A stretch of 64,000 nucleotides of DNA from NCBI RefSeq assembly GCF_000590885.1, contig NZ_JFHN01000022.1, positions 43,409-107,408 on the forward strand, given 5' to 3'. Made by a program: the position numbers and the translations under genes. Numbering within the stretch: the stretch's first letter is position 1; the number at the start of each line of letters is the position of its first letter. Below the pieces are notes generated by a model. The model was not told the DNA's origin. It was given only the letters and a program-made list of their open reading frames with translations, and did not search any database. Positions 9,159 to 17,962 of this stretch are shown piece after piece. This stretch comes from Erwinia mallotivora (GTDB lineage: Bacteria; Pseudomonadota; Gammaproteobacteria; Enterobacterales; Enterobacteriaceae).

Positions 9159-9785
9159 ATGATTTGGTCATTTCTGGCAGTATTTTTTTCCGGCTGGCTG
9201 TATGTGGACGCTTCCTATCGCGGACCACAGTGGCAACGCTGGGTTTTTAAACCAGTTACCTTACTGCTGCTGCTGGCCTGGGCATGGCAGGCACCGGTTC
9301 TGAACACCTCCGATTACCTGATTCTGTTTGGCCTGCTGGCTACCCTGGTGGGGGATGCCCTGACGCTGCTACCAAACCGGCGGATGCTTTACGCGGTGGG
9401 CGCATTTTTCCTCTCACATCTGCTGTACACCCTCTATTTTGCCAGTCATATGACCCTGACCTTTTTCTGGCCGATTCCACTGGCGCTGCTGGTCATTGGG
9501 ATACTGTTAATCGGCGCGCTCTGGAATAAGCTGGAGGAATTACGCTGGCCGGTTTGTACTTTTATCGGTATGACGTTGCTGATGACCTGGCTGGCAACCG
9601 AGCAATATTTTTTCCGTCCAAACGCTTACAGCTTTTCGCTGATGGCAGGCACTTCATTGCTGCTGTTAGCTAATATCATCTGGTATCTCACCCACTACCG
9701 CCGCCGCTTTACTTCTGACAGCGCCATTATTGCCGCCTGCTACTTCGCCGGTCATTTTATGATTGTGCGGGCACTTTATCTCTGA
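9159..9785 (+). CDS. yhhN: YhhN/TMEM86 family integral membrane protein
   Basis: 208 residues, the same as E. coli YhhN, with seven to eight hydrophobic segments. Conserved stretches are [43 protein letters not shown] (read as two parts) and the C-terminal [17 protein letters not shown]. The family includes eukaryotic TMEM86 lysoplasmalogenases; the bacterial role is not settled. AAGGGA precedes the ATG. The ZntR-type zntA promoter begins about 15 bp after its stop. Confidence 0.93.
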   Translation: MIWSFLAVFFSGWLYVDASYRGPQWQRWVFKPVTLLLLLAWAWQAPVLNTSDYLILFGLLATLVGDALTLLPNRRMLYAVGAFFLSHLLYTLYFASHMTLTFFWPIPLALLVIGILLIGALWNKLEELRWPVCTFIGMTLLMTWLATEQYFFRPNAYSFSLMAGTSLLLLANIIWYLTHYRRRFTSDSAIIAACYFAGHFMIVRALYL

Positions 9786-9799
9786 GCAGCATTCAGGCC

Positions 9800-9831
9800 T
9801 TGACTCTGGAGTTGACTCCAGAGTGTAAGAT
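9800..9831 (+). promoter_or_regulatory. ZntR-type (MerR family) zntA promoter and operator
   Basis: A -35 TTGACT (9800-9805) and a -10 TAAGAT (9826-9831) are separated by an unusually long 20-bp spacer. The spacer region holds a perfect palindrome ACTCTGGAGT-TG-ACTCCAGAGT (9803-9824). This is nearly identical to the E. coli zntA promoter as known, where ZntR bound to Zn(II) untwists the over-long spacer. Transcription would start about 40 bp before the zntA ATG. Confidence 0.93.
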
Positions 9832-9878
9832 AACGCCGTGGCAGGCTCTCGTCCTGCCCGGATTTATCAGGAGGCCTA

Positions 9879-10205
9879 ATGCACCAGCACTCTTCGTCAT
9901 GTTCCTGTGGTATTCACCACGCCAGCCGTCAGCCAGACTGCCACGGTAAACCGCGGCCGGTTATCCGCACCTTAACCGCAATCAACACCGCCGTTCCTGA
10001 AAGCAGCTGCTGTGGCGATGCCACTTGTGGTTCTCCAGAGCGTCCCACAGAAGAGAGCGACCAGGCTTCAGCGCTGCCCACATGGCGCTGGCAAATCAGC
10101 GGAATGGACTGCCCGTCCTGTGCCAGAAAGATTGAAAATGCCGTCAGTCAGGTAACTTCTGTGGTGTCGGTAAAGGTGTTGTTTACCACCGAAAACTGGT
10201 CGTGA
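9879..10205 (+). CDS. zntA: ZntA N-terminal metal-binding part (5' fragment of frameshifted zntA)
   Basis: 108 residues holding the N-terminal part of the Zn/Cd/Pb efflux ATPase. A His/Cys-rich leader (CSCGIHH, CCGDATC) is followed by most of a heavy-metal-associated domain with the metal site GMDCPSCARK. The frame ends at TGA 10203-10205 after VLFTTENWS. Shifting by -1 at the A run 10192-10195 restores the family sequence (KLVVNATQDVSR...), so the fragment lacks the last beta strand of the domain. Its stop overlaps the GTG of the next frame as GTGA. A one-base deletion or a sequence error is likeliest. Separate translation of the two pieces is possible. Confidence 0.85.
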   Translation: MHQHSSSCSCGIHHASRQPDCHGKPRPVIRTLTAINTAVPESSCCGDATCGSPERPTEESDQASALPTWRWQISGMDCPSCARKIENAVSQVTSVVSVKVLFTTENWS

Positions 10206-12151
10206 ACGCAACGCAGGATGTCTCCCGGCAGGTCGAGCTGGCTGTGCAGGGCGCAGGATTCAGCCTGAGACGCAGTCACGCCCGACCATCAGTCGGACAG
10301 AAAAACACTTTCTGGCAGGACAACGGTTTCCTGCTGGCAACCGTTATCCTGATGTCTGCCAGCTGGCTGATTGAGCAATTCAGTCCGCAGGCCGGAAAAG
10401 TTGCTTTTATTCTCACCACATTGACCGGTGTCTGGCCCGTTGCCCGCAGCGCTTTTCGCCTGATCAAAAGCGGAACTCCCTTTGCTATCGAAACGCTGAT
10501 GACTGTGGCAGCCATCGGTGCACTGTTTATTGGCGCTACCGCAGAAGCTGCTATGGTGCTGTTACTGTTTATGCTGGGTGAGCGCCTGGAGTCTTATGCC
10601 GCCCGGCGTGCACGTCGGGGCATTACCGCCCTGATGGCACTGCAACCCGAGGAGGCGGTGCGAATTAAAGATGGCAGGCGCGAAACCCTTGCTTTAAGCG
10701 CACTGCAACCCGGCGATATTATTGAGGTTGCCGCTGGCGCTCGTTTACCAGCCGATGCCAGTCTGATGGCCGCGTGGGCCAGCTTTGATGAAAGTGCCCT
10801 GACTGGCGAATCAGTGCCGGTTGAACGCCGGCAGGGAGAGGTGATTGCCGCAGGCAGTCTGAGCGTTGACCAGCAGGTCAGGCTTAAAGTGGTTTCCCGA
10901 CCGGGTGAGAGCGCAATCGATCGCATTCTGCATCTGATCGAAGAAGCAGAATCACACCGTGCTCCGGTTGAGCGATTCCTCGATCGGTTCAGCCGCATTT
11001 ATACCCCCGTTATCATGTTTATCGCGCTGTTGGTTGCCGTGATCCCCCCGCTTATTTTCGCTGGCGAGTGGCAAATATGGATTTACAAAGGGCTGACGTT
11101 GCTGCTGATTGGTTGCCCTTGTGCGCTGGTTATCTCCACACCGGCAGCAATCACCTCCGGACTGGCTGCCGCCTCGCGGCGCGGCGTGCTGATTAAAGGC
11201 GGGGCCGCGCTGGAAAGTCTGAATGCAATCCGCACACTGGCATTTGATAAAACCGGCACGCTAACCGAAGGCAGACCCGAGGTCACGACCATTATCAGTC
11301 TGAACGAAGAAACTGAAGATGAATTGCTGGTGAAGGCGGCCGCCACGGAGCAGGGTTCTTCGCATCCGCTGGCAAAAGCCATTGTTGCACTTGCCACCCG
11401 CCGACAGCTCACTATTCCGGAAGCAGAATCCCAGATAACACAGCCTGGCAAAGGAGTTGAAGCAACAGTAAATGGTTACTCACTTTTGATCAGCTCCCCC
11501 AAAAATGTGGCAAAAAATTGCCTGACAATTTCACTCTCTGCTCAGATTGCCAGTCTGGAAGATGCCGGAAATACCGTCGTGGTGATGCTGGAAAATGGTC
11601 GCCCGATTGCCCTGATCGGTCTGCGCGATACGCTCAGAAAAGAAGCGGCGGCGGCATTGCAGGCGTTGCGTAAACTGAGGATAAAGTCGGTGATGCTGAC
11701 CGGGGACAATCCCCGGGCTGCCGCCGCTATCGCCAACGAGCTGGAGACAGACTATCGTGCTGGTTTACTGCCTGCGGATAAGGTCGCGGCCATTGCTGAA
11801 CTCCGCCAGCAGGGTTCGGTTGCCATGGTCGGTGATGGAATTAACGACGCGCCCGCGATGAAGGCCGCCACCATCGGCATCGCGATGGGCAGCGGCAGCG
11901 ACGTGGCGCTGGAAACAGCAGATGCTGCACTGACCCACAATAACCTGATGGGTCTGGCGACGATGATCCGCCTGTCCCGTGCAACCCACGCCAACATCCG
12001 GCAAAACATTGCCCTGGCACTGACTCTGAAAGGCGTGTTTCTGGTAACCACGCTTCTGGGATTCACTGGCCTGTGGCTGGCCGTACTGGCCGACTCTGGC
12101 GCAACGGCACTGGTGACAGCTAATGCACTCCGCTTGTTAAGTAAGCGCTAA
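10202..12151 (+). CDS. zntA: ZntA P1B-type ATPase core (3' part of frameshifted zntA)
   Basis: 649 residues covering the whole catalytic core of a P1B-2 Zn(II)/Cd(II)/Pb(II) exporter: the actuator motif ESALTGES, the membrane CPC site (GCPCALVIS), the phosphorylation site DKTGTLTEG, the SSHPLAKAI nucleotide-binding motif, the hinge GDGINDAPAMK and the final membrane pair with a conserved Asp (VLADSGAT). The frame opens at GTG 10202, which overlaps the upstream stop, so translation could be coupled. In E. coli the N-terminal metal-binding domain is dispensable for transport, so this part might work alone. Together the two frames equal one normal 750-760 residue ZntA with a single -1 shift. Confidence 0.9.
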   Translation: MNATQDVSRQVELAVQGAGFSLRRSHARPSVGQKNTFWQDNGFLLATVILMSASWLIEQFSPQAGKVAFILTTLTGVWPVARSAFRLIKSGTPFAIETLMTVAAIGALFIGATAEAAMVLLLFMLGERLESYAARRARRGITALMALQPEEAVRIKDGRRETLALSALQPGDIIEVAAGARLPADASLMAAWASFDESALTGESVPVERRQGEVIAAGSLSVDQQVRLKVVSRPGESAIDRILHLIEEAESHRAPVERFLDRFSRIYTPVIMFIALLVAVIPPLIFAGEWQIWIYKGLTLLLIGCPCALVISTPAAITSGLAAASRRGVLIKGGAALESLNAIRTLAFDKTGTLTEGRPEVTTIISLNEETEDELLVKAAATEQGSSHPLAKAIVALATRRQLTIPEAESQITQPGKGVEATVNGYSLLISSPKNVAKNCLTISLSAQIASLEDAGNTVVVMLENGRPIALIGLRDTLRKEAAAALQALRKLRIKSVMLTGDNPRAAAAIANELETDYRAGLLPADKVAAIAELRQQGSVAMVGDGINDAPAMKAATIGIAMGSGSDVALETADAALTHNNLMGLATMIRLSRATHANIRQNIALALTLKGVFLVTTLLGFTGLWLAVLADSGATALVTANALRLLSKR

Positions 12152-12260
12152 CTATAGTGACTTACAGGCAGAATTTTCTTGTAGATTGAACACAGGAATC
12201 GCTGGCGATCGGCCGCAGTATTAAGACGATCGCCTTGAATGTGAAGACAACCAGGCAGAA

Positions 12261-13000
12261 TCACTTACTGAATTTCTCTTCTGCAAGTGCGTCAAGTCTG
12301 TCAAAGAATCGGAAGCAGATCTTAAAAACTTCCTTTCTGGCCGTATGCAGATTTTTATCCTGTTCGACTTCCTCAAACATATCGTCAAGCTTATCAACTA
12401 TCCTGCGCATGCTTTCTTCGAAGTAATAATGTTTATTATCTTTTGGATTTATATAATCATTATTTTTTTAGCATATGCCTCTAACTCACACCCCAGATCC
12501 ACTGCTTTTTTCTTTAAAGCATCAACTTTAAGATAATTATCTGTTATCAGCGAAAAAGAAGATTTTTGATTTTTTTCAATGCCCGACTCAGATCGGATAG
12601 CAGATATTTCTTCACTGAATATTTCTTTTTTTTCTGATGGCTTAACCAGCTCATTTATTATCTGACTTTTTTCTGGTTTGGCTGGAAGGACTGGCTTATT
12701 TTCCTTTACAGTATTGCTCATATTTATTTCAGGAAGAGCAGGATGACTGCTTTTATTACTTATAATGTAATTTTTCAGTCGTTTACCATTAACACTGAGA
12801 AGCTGCGAGAAGCTGCCTGCATAAATTTTACGCTGCCCTTTGGATTTTGGCTGCAAATTCACTTCGTTATGACTCAGAGACACTTGCTCAAATTTAGCAA
12901 CTAAATTTTTGACAACGCCTTTTGCTGGCAAGTGAGCTGATTCAGTAACATTAATTACACTTACTGTCCCTGCACATACATCAACATTATTTGAAATCAT
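12261..13000 (-). pseudogene. AT-rich orphan gene of unknown function, frameshifted in an A7 run
   Basis: I do not recognise this protein. The first frame (13000-12449) gives 183 residues behind a good ribosome site (GGGAG, six bases before ATG). It has no membrane segment. It contains AKGVVKNLVAKFEQ near the start, a Pro/Lys-rich middle (PALPEI, KPVLPAKPEK) and a charged C-terminal part. It stops just after the A7 run at 12463-12469. A one-base insertion there continues into a clearly coding, helix-forming tail (NNDYINPKDNKHYYFEES ... LDALAEEKFSK) ending at TGA 12263-12261. The intact product would be about 246 residues. Base composition is far more AT-rich than zntA and tusA beside it, so it was probably acquired. 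A secreted effector is one possibility, not shown. Confidence 0.55.
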
Positions 13001-13235
13001 GATTTTCTCCCGTTTTTTATTTTTTTATTCTATTGAGATAAAAAATTCATGATATAAAAAAACGCTTACCGCTATCGAGTCAGAATGTAATACGGGAAAG
13101 GTTCAGGAATTTATTTGGTCTTTACAGCATGGTTCTGTTAAATCTTACTTCAGAGAAACCTCGTTAATCACAATCAAATTGATAAGCTGGCTGAAGCGAT
13201 AAGTAAATAAGAAACTCAATGCAGCCAACTTATTT

Positions 13236-13481
13236 TTACAGCCCTTTCTTAAGCAAATATCGGTAGGGTACTTCATCTGTGGCCTGTGCCAGCAGCCTGT
13301 GTTCCATAAAACGACAGAAACCGGGAATGTCGCGTGTGGTGGCAGGATCATCGGCAATGACCAGTAAGGTTTCGCCATCCTGCATGTGGCGCACCGCTTT
13401 ACGTACCATCATAACCGGCTCCGGGCACCGTAAGCCAAGCGTATCCAGCGTTTGGTCGGGATTAGCGAACATCTCGCTCAT
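13236..13481 (-). CDS. tusA: TusA, sulfur-carrier protein for tRNA 2-thiolation
   Basis: 81 residues, the E. coli length. The active-site Cys lies in [17 protein letters not shown] (the CPxP motif of the SirA/TusA family), and the [19 protein letters not shown] stretch is conserved. TusA takes persulfide sulfur from IscS and passes it to TusBCD for the s2U34 modification of tRNA; it also feeds molybdenum-cofactor assembly. The ATG at 13481 gives the family N-terminus ([13 protein letters not shown]). It is divergent from yhhQ and is separated from zntA by the AT-rich orphan gene, unlike E. coli. Confidence 0.96.
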   Translation of the reverse strand: MSEMFANPDQTLDTLGLRCPEPVMMVRKAVRHMQDGETLLVIADDPATTRDIPGFCRFMEHRLLAQATDEVPYRYLLKKGL

Positions 13482-13695
13482 AGAATTCTCACCTGAAGAA
13501 ACAACGCGGGTCATTTTACCCGGCGTGGGGGGATGTGCAAGCAGACTGGCTGTTGTTTTAAATGCCACACAAATGTCAGTTAATAAGGTTTATCGGGAAG
13601 CGCGATGGCGGTAACGTTTGCGCTAAAATTAACCATTGCATTGGCAGACTGTTTCGGTAATATGCCGCGCAATCGCCCGGGCGAGATAATTATTT

Positions 13696-13730
13696 TTGGG
13701 TTCCCTCACCCCATTATTCAAAAAGGTCAC
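13696..13730 (+). ncRNA. Probable preQ1-I riboswitch controlling yhhQ translation
   Basis: Immediately before yhhQ the leader can form the compact preQ1-I fold. P1 pairs UGGG (13697-13700) with CCCA (13710-13713). The loop is UUCCCUCAC, with a C at 13709 just before the 3' strand in the place of the ligand-specifying C. An A-rich tail (UUAUUCAAAAA) follows. The GG of the Shine-Dalgarno AAGG (13725-13726) can pair with the CC of the loop to form the pseudoknot. Ligand binding would hide the ribosome site. YhhQ imports queuosine precursors, so the ligand fits the gene. Confidence 0.7.
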
Positions 13731-13733
13731 ATG

Positions 13734-14399
13734 ATGATTTCTTTCTCTTCACGCCAGCGCATGCAAGCGTTGGTCTGGCTGTCGTTATTTCATGTGCTGG
13801 TGATCACCTCCAGCAACTATCTGGTACAGCTGCCCGTCTCCATTTTTGGCCTGCACACTACCTGGGGCGCGTTCAGCTTTCCGTTTATTTTTCTCGCTAC
13901 CGATTTAACCGTGCGGATTTTTGGTGCGCCGTTGGCCCGTCGCATTATACTGCTGGTGATGGTTCCGGCACTGTTTATCTCCTACGTTATCTCTGCGCTG
14001 TTTTATCAGGGCCAGTGGCAGGGTTTTGCTGCTCTGAACGTGGTTAACCTGTTTGTCGCCCGTATCGCCTGTGCCAGTTTTATGGCTTATGCGCTGGGTC
14101 AGATTCTGGATGTGCATGTATTTAATCGCCTGCGCAAGCTGCCGCAGTGGTGGATAGCACCCGCCTCAGCCATGTTTCTGGGGAATATCAGTGATACGCT
14201 GGCCTTCTTCTTTATCGCCTTTTACAAAAGCACCGATCTGTTTATGGCACAGAACTGGGTGGAAATCGCGCTGGTGGACTACAGCTTTAAGGTGATTATC
14301 TGCATGCTGTTTTTCCTGCCTGCTTATGGCGTGCTGTTAAATACCGTACTCAAACGACTGGCCGAAAAACCTGCCGGTGCCAGAGTTAATTTCGGCTGA
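13734..14399 (+). CDS. yhhQ: YhhQ, queuosine precursor (preQ0/preQ1) transporter
   Basis: 221 residues, the E. coli length. A six-TM protein of the vitamin-uptake-like YhhQ family, matching ITSSNYLVQLPVSIFG, WGAFSFPFIFLATDLTVRIFGAPLARR (read in parts), MAYALGQILDVHVFNRLR and GNISDTLAFFFIAF. In E. coli it imports preQ0 and preQ1 for tRNA queuosine synthesis. Two ATGs are adjacent (13731, 13734). The second gives the exact family N-terminus and better spacing from AAGG. A preQ1-I-like element overlaps the ribosome site, and a strong terminator follows 20 bp after the stop. Confidence 0.95.
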   Translation: MISFSSRQRMQALVWLSLFHVLVITSSNYLVQLPVSIFGLHTTWGAFSFPFIFLATDLTVRIFGAPLARRIILLVMVPALFISYVISALFYQGQWQGFAALNVVNLFVARIACASFMAYALGQILDVHVFNRLRKLPQWWIAPASAMFLGNISDTLAFFFIAFYKSTDLFMAQNWVEIALVDYSFKVIICMLFFLPAYGVLLNTVLKRLAEKPAGARVNFG

Positions 14400-14418
14400 A
14401 ACCCGCTGACCTTTTAAG

Positions 14419-14449
14419 CTGCCTTGCCACCCCGGTAAGGCAGTTTTTT
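14419..14449 (+). terminator. Rho-independent terminator of yhhQ
   Basis: Stem CTGCCTTGCC/GGTAAGGCAG (10 bp including one G-U) with a 5-nt loop, followed directly by TTTTTT. Confidence 0.93.
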
Positions 14450-14642
14450 GCCACGTCATCTCCGCTTTCTTAAGTTCTAACCCGCTAAATTGCGCCGCTG
14501 TCAGAGCAAAACCTCGCCATTAAAAACGGTGTCTCAAAAGACGTTAAGCACCTACACTACAAAGCGTCAGTTGCTTTTAACCGCTGATTACTATTCTATG
14601 AGTGGCAGTAACAGGTACACGACTAAGGTAGAAGAGAGAACA

Positions 14643-15200
14643 ATGCGTAACTTACTAAAATATGCTGGCATCGGTTTACTGGTGGTTGGACTGACCGCCT
14701 GTGACGGCAAAAATGATAAAGCCGCAGCCGATGGCAATGGCAGCAGTAGCAGCCAGAGTGGTCAGACAGTGACCCTGATGGACGGCAAAATGAGTTTCTC
14801 CCTGCCATCTGGCATGTCCGATCAGAGTGGTAAACTGGGTACGCAGGCTAACAATATGCACGTCTACGCCGATGCCTCCGGCCAGAAAGCCATTATTGTG
14901 ATTGAAGGGGACACAAGCAGCGAAGGGCTGGATACGCTGTCGAAACGTCTGGAACAGCAGCAGCGCAGCCGCGATCCGCAGTTGCAAGTGGTTACTAACA
15001 AAGCTATTGACCTGAAAGGTCAGCCTGCTCAGCAGCTGGACTCGGTGATTTCAGCAAAAAATCAGTCATCCTGGTCTTCAGTGGTGCTGGCAAAAGTTGA
15101 CAACAAATTGCTGACGTTGCAAATCACCCTCCCTGCGGATAATCAACAACAGTCTCAGGCTGAAGCTGAAAATATCATCAACACCATCACGCTTAAATAG
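14643..15200 (+). CDS. dcrB: DcrB lipoprotein
   Basis: 185 residues, as in E. coli. The signal peptide ends in the lipobox VGLTAC with Cys20, so it is a lipoprotein. Asp at +2 suggests retention at the inner membrane. After a Ser/Gly-rich linker the conserved domain carries [35 protein letters not shown] and [20 protein letters not shown]. DcrB is needed for phage C1 and C6 DNA entry and with YciB supports envelope integrity and lipoprotein maturation. The next backbone gene, yhhS, is displaced by 25 kb of purine-catabolic genes. Confidence 0.96.
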   Translation: MRNLLKYAGIGLLVVGLTACDGKNDKAAADGNGSSSSQSGQTVTLMDGKMSFSLPSGMSDQSGKLGTQANNMHVYADASGQKAIIVIEGDTSSEGLDTLSKRLEQQQRSRDPQLQVVTNKAIDLKGQPAQQLDSVISAKNQSSWSSVVLAKVDNKLLTLQITLPADNQQQSQAEAENIINTITLK

Positions 15201-15206
15201 CCTTCT

Positions 15207-15233
15207 GGCCCCTTGTCGTCAGGGGCCGTTTTC
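15207..15233 (+). terminator. Rho-independent terminator of dcrB
   Basis: Stem GGCCCCT/AGGGGCC (7 bp) with a 7-nt loop followed by GTTTTC, starting 7 bp after the dcrB stop. It marks the left edge of the purine-catabolic island. Confidence 0.85.
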
Positions 15234-15306
15234 ACCCCTCCCGGACCGGCACAGCTTAGCCTTGCTTCACCATCGTCAGCTCTCCGATCCGGACGAAGGG
15301 GTCACT

Positions 15307-17457
15307 TCAGCTCAGTGGTTCCGCAGCCTCAGCCAGACGCTGTCTCAGCTGCTGATAACGTTGGGCAACATGCTGTTCTGCCCATTTTTTGTCGGCGATT
15401 TTTTCTATTTTCACCGCGCAATATTTATATTCCGGGGTTTTTGATATCGGGTCGAGGCTGTCGATTGTCAGCTCATTGCAGGCACCAATCCACCACTGAT
15501 AGGTCATATAAACCGCCCCCTGATTGGTACGGTCGCTCACTTCTGCCCTGCTGATCACCTTGCCACGTCTTGATACCACCCACACCAGCTCACCGTCACT
15601 GACAGAAAGTTGCCGCGCATCCTCAGTGTTAATCTGCACCCGGCCAGGTTCATCCGCCTGCGCGCTCAGCGCATGGCAATTGCCCGTCATTGAACGACAG
15701 CTGTAGTGTCCAACTTCCCGCACGGTACAGAGCACCAGTGGCCACGCCTCATCGACCGGTTCAACGGGTGGCCGCCAGTCGCAGGCAAACAGCAGCCCTT
15801 TACCAGAGGGGCGATGAAAGCGATTGCCCTGGTAAAGAAACGGCGTCCCCGGATGGGATTCATCCGGACAGGGCCACTGCACATAGCCGAAGCCAGCCAT
15901 TTTTTCCCAGGTTACACCGGCGTAAAGAGGACAAAGAGAACGCAGTTCATTCCAGATGGCTTCATTGTTTTCATACTGCATCGGGTAGCCCATCGCCTGC
16001 GCCATCCGGCTGATGATCTCCCAGTCGGGGAGCACATCGCCCTCGGGCTCGACGGCTTTATAAAAACGCTGGAAGCCGCGATCGGCGCTGGTATAAACCC
16101 CTTCATGCTCCCCCCAACTGGTAGCAGGCAGAATAACATCAGCCATTTCTGCGGTTTTGGTCATAAAAATATCCTGCACGATAACCAGGTCCAGCTTTGC
16201 CATCGCTTTACGCATTAGCGCCAAATCGGGTTCGGTTTGTAGTGGGTCCTCGCCCATTATCCAGTAGGCATGGAGTTTATTCTCCATCGCCAGATGGGCA
16301 ACATCAGTGATGCTGTGACCGACTTTATCGCTGAGCGATTTGACTCCCCAGGCGGCGGCAAATTTCTCACGGACCTGCGGATCGCTGACCGACTGGTAGC
16401 CAGGAAAAACGTTTGGCAACGCGCCCATATCACAAGCTCCCTGCACGTTATTCTGCCCGCGTACCGGCCCGACGCCCACGCCGGGTCGCCCAAGGTTGCC
16501 GGTGGCCAGCGCCAGACTGGACAGCCCTTTTACCACATCAACACCCTGGCCCCATTGCGTCACCCCCATTCCCCAGAGGATGGTGGCATTTTTCACCCCC
16601 GCGAAAAGTCGCATTGCCTGGCGTATCAGTTGCGGCGCAATCCCGGTGATCTCACAGACCGACTCAGGGGTATAACGCTGCACCACCTCCTGCCACGCCT
16701 CTCTTCCTTCGGTATGCTCCCGTAGAAAAGCCTCGTTACACAATCCCTCATTAATCAATACGTTAGCAAATGCATTGACCAGAGCCATGTTGCTGCCATT
16801 TTTCAACGGCAGCCACAAATCGGCAAGACGAGCGCTTTCAATATAGCGGGGGTCGCAGACGATGATTTTTGCACCTTTTTGCTTCGCCCTGACGATACGT
16901 CTTGCCACAATTGGATGGGAATCCGCCGCGTTATAACCGAAGATCAGCAGGCAATCGCTGTTTTCGATATCGCCAATCGAGTTACTCATCGCACCATTGC
17001 CCAGCGTGGTTTGCAGTCCGGCAACGGAAGGTCCGTGGCAGACCCGTGCGCAGCAGTCGATGTTGTTGGTACCCAGCACTGCCCGGACAAATTTCTGCAT
17101 AACATAATTGGTTTCATTGCCGGGTCCCCGGGATGATCCGGTGACCATGATGCTTTCAGCCCCATAGCGGGCCTTGATCTTTTTCAGGCGCGAACTGGCG
17201 AAGTCGATGGCCTCCTGCCAACTGACGGCCTCGAAGGGGTCGCCCCGACGACGACGGATGGCAGGATGTTTTAACCGTGGCGTCAGCAGGCGGGTGTTAT
17301 TCAGGAACTCCCAGCCATAATAGCCTTTCAGACAGAGTTCGCCCTCGTTGGTAACGCCGGGTGCGCCCTTTGCGGTGACAACCTTACCCTGCTCAACGTG
17401 CAGTTCAATCTTGCAACCACAGCCACAGTAGGGGCAAACCGTAATGACCTTATCCAT
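15307..17457 (-). CDS. fdhF: Formate dehydrogenase H-type molybdoenzyme, cysteine form
   Basis: 716 residues (E. coli FdhF 715), similar throughout. The N-terminal 4Fe-4S motif is CPYCGCGCKI plus Cys in LCLKGYYGWEF. The bis-MGD molybdenum ligand position 140 is a normal Cys codon (TGC at 17040-17038) in CCARVCHGPSVAG, whereas E. coli uses selenocysteine. The active-site His and Arg regions (HGPSVAG, GASxxR-like REVGHYSCRSMTGN) are kept. It oxidises formate to CO2 and hands electrons to ferredoxin-like partners. The gene overlaps the ferredoxin gene upstream by 8 bp. In E. coli formate-dependent urate degradation needs FdhF with AegA/YgfT, so here the whole electron chain sits in one operon with no selenium requirement. 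Confidence 0.93.
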   Translation of the reverse strand: MDKVITVCPYCGCGCKIELHVEQGKVVTAKGAPGVTNEGELCLKGYYGWEFLNNTRLLTPRLKHPAIRRRRGDPFEAVSWQEAIDFASSRLKKIKARYGAESIMVTGSSRGPGNETNYVMQKFVRAVLGTNNIDCCARVCHGPSVAGLQTTLGNGAMSNSIGDIENSDCLLIFGYNAADSHPIVARRIVRAKQKGAKIIVCDPRYIESARLADLWLPLKNGSNMALVNAFANVLINEGLCNEAFLREHTEGREAWQEVVQRYTPESVCEITGIAPQLIRQAMRLFAGVKNATILWGMGVTQWGQGVDVVKGLSSLALATGNLGRPGVGVGPVRGQNNVQGACDMGALPNVFPGYQSVSDPQVREKFAAAWGVKSLSDKVGHSITDVAHLAMENKLHAYWIMGEDPLQTEPDLALMRKAMAKLDLVIVQDIFMTKTAEMADVILPATSWGEHEGVYTSADRGFQRFYKAVEPEGDVLPDWEIISRMAQAMGYPMQYENNEAIWNELRSLCPLYAGVTWEKMAGFGYVQWPCPDESHPGTPFLYQGNRFHRPSGKGLLFACDWRPPVEPVDEAWPLVLCTVREVGHYSCRSMTGNCHALSAQADEPGRVQINTEDARQLSVSDGELVWVVSRRGKVISRAEVSDRTNQGAVYMTYQWWIGACNELTIDSLDPISKTPEYKYCAVKIEKIADKKWAEQHVAQRYQQLRQRLAEAAEPLS

Positions 17458-17962
17458 TGATCCATTCCTCCTGAAAAAGCATCTGGCTTCCTGAGGCAGT
17501 CTGCCGCTGTCGCTGCCGCCGCAGCTGGCTCAGTTCATCCGAGGTCACACACGTTAGCGCACCGGTTGGACAAACACTGACGCAGGCCGATCCGCTGCTC
17601 TGCCCGGCGCAGAGGTCACATTTAATCACCTGCGGATGGCCCCCTGTGCTGACGATTTCAATCGCACCGAACGGACAGGCAATCATGCAGCTTTTGCAGT
17701 CGATACAGCGCTCACTGACAATCTCAACGGCCTGCTCACCCTGTTGCAGGGCAGCCACCGGGCAGGCCGCGACACAGGGTGCATTTCTACACTGTCTGCA
17801 CATTACCGGCGTGCTGACTGCATTCTGTTTCACCACCCTGAGACGCGGAAAATAGTCCTGTGATGTCACCGCAACCGTTCCGGCATGGACCACGGCGCAG
17901 GCCACTTCACAGGTGTGGCAGCCGATGCATTTCATGGTGGTCGCCAGAATAAATTGGCTCAT
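17450..17962 (-). CDS. ygfS: HydN/YgfS-type 4x[4Fe-4S] electron-transfer protein
   Basis: 170 residues with four cysteine clusters: CIGCHTCEVAC, CRQCRNAPCVAACP, CIDCKSCMIACPFGA and CDLCAG...ACVSVCPTGAL. This is the polyferredoxin arrangement of HydN, YgfS and the small subunits of molybdo-oxidoreductases. It probably carries electrons between the formate dehydrogenase (downstream) and the YgfT/AegA flavoprotein (upstream), with which it overlaps by 8 and 4 bp. It is soluble, with no signal or TM segment. HydN and YgfS cannot be told apart with certainty; the operon partners favour YgfS. Confidence 0.88.
   Translation of the reverse strand: MSQFILATTMKCIGCHTCEVACAVVHAGTVAVTSQDYFPRLRVVKQNAVSTPVMCRQCRNAPCVAACPVAALQQGEQAVEIVSERCIDCKSCMIACPFGAIEIVSTGGHPQVIKCDLCAGQSSGSACVSVCPTGALTCVTSDELSQLRRQRQRQTASGSQMLFQEEWING

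Noticed and set aside
10188..10205. Programmed -1 frameshifting in zntA as in E. coli copA
   Set aside because: The sequence C-GAA-AAC does not allow both tRNAs to re-pair, and no strong downstream stem is evident; a deletion or base-call error is simpler. Kept only as an open possibility.
17038..17040. Selenocysteine in FdhF
   Set aside because: The codon is TGC, not TGA, so no SECIS or selenocysteine machinery is implied.
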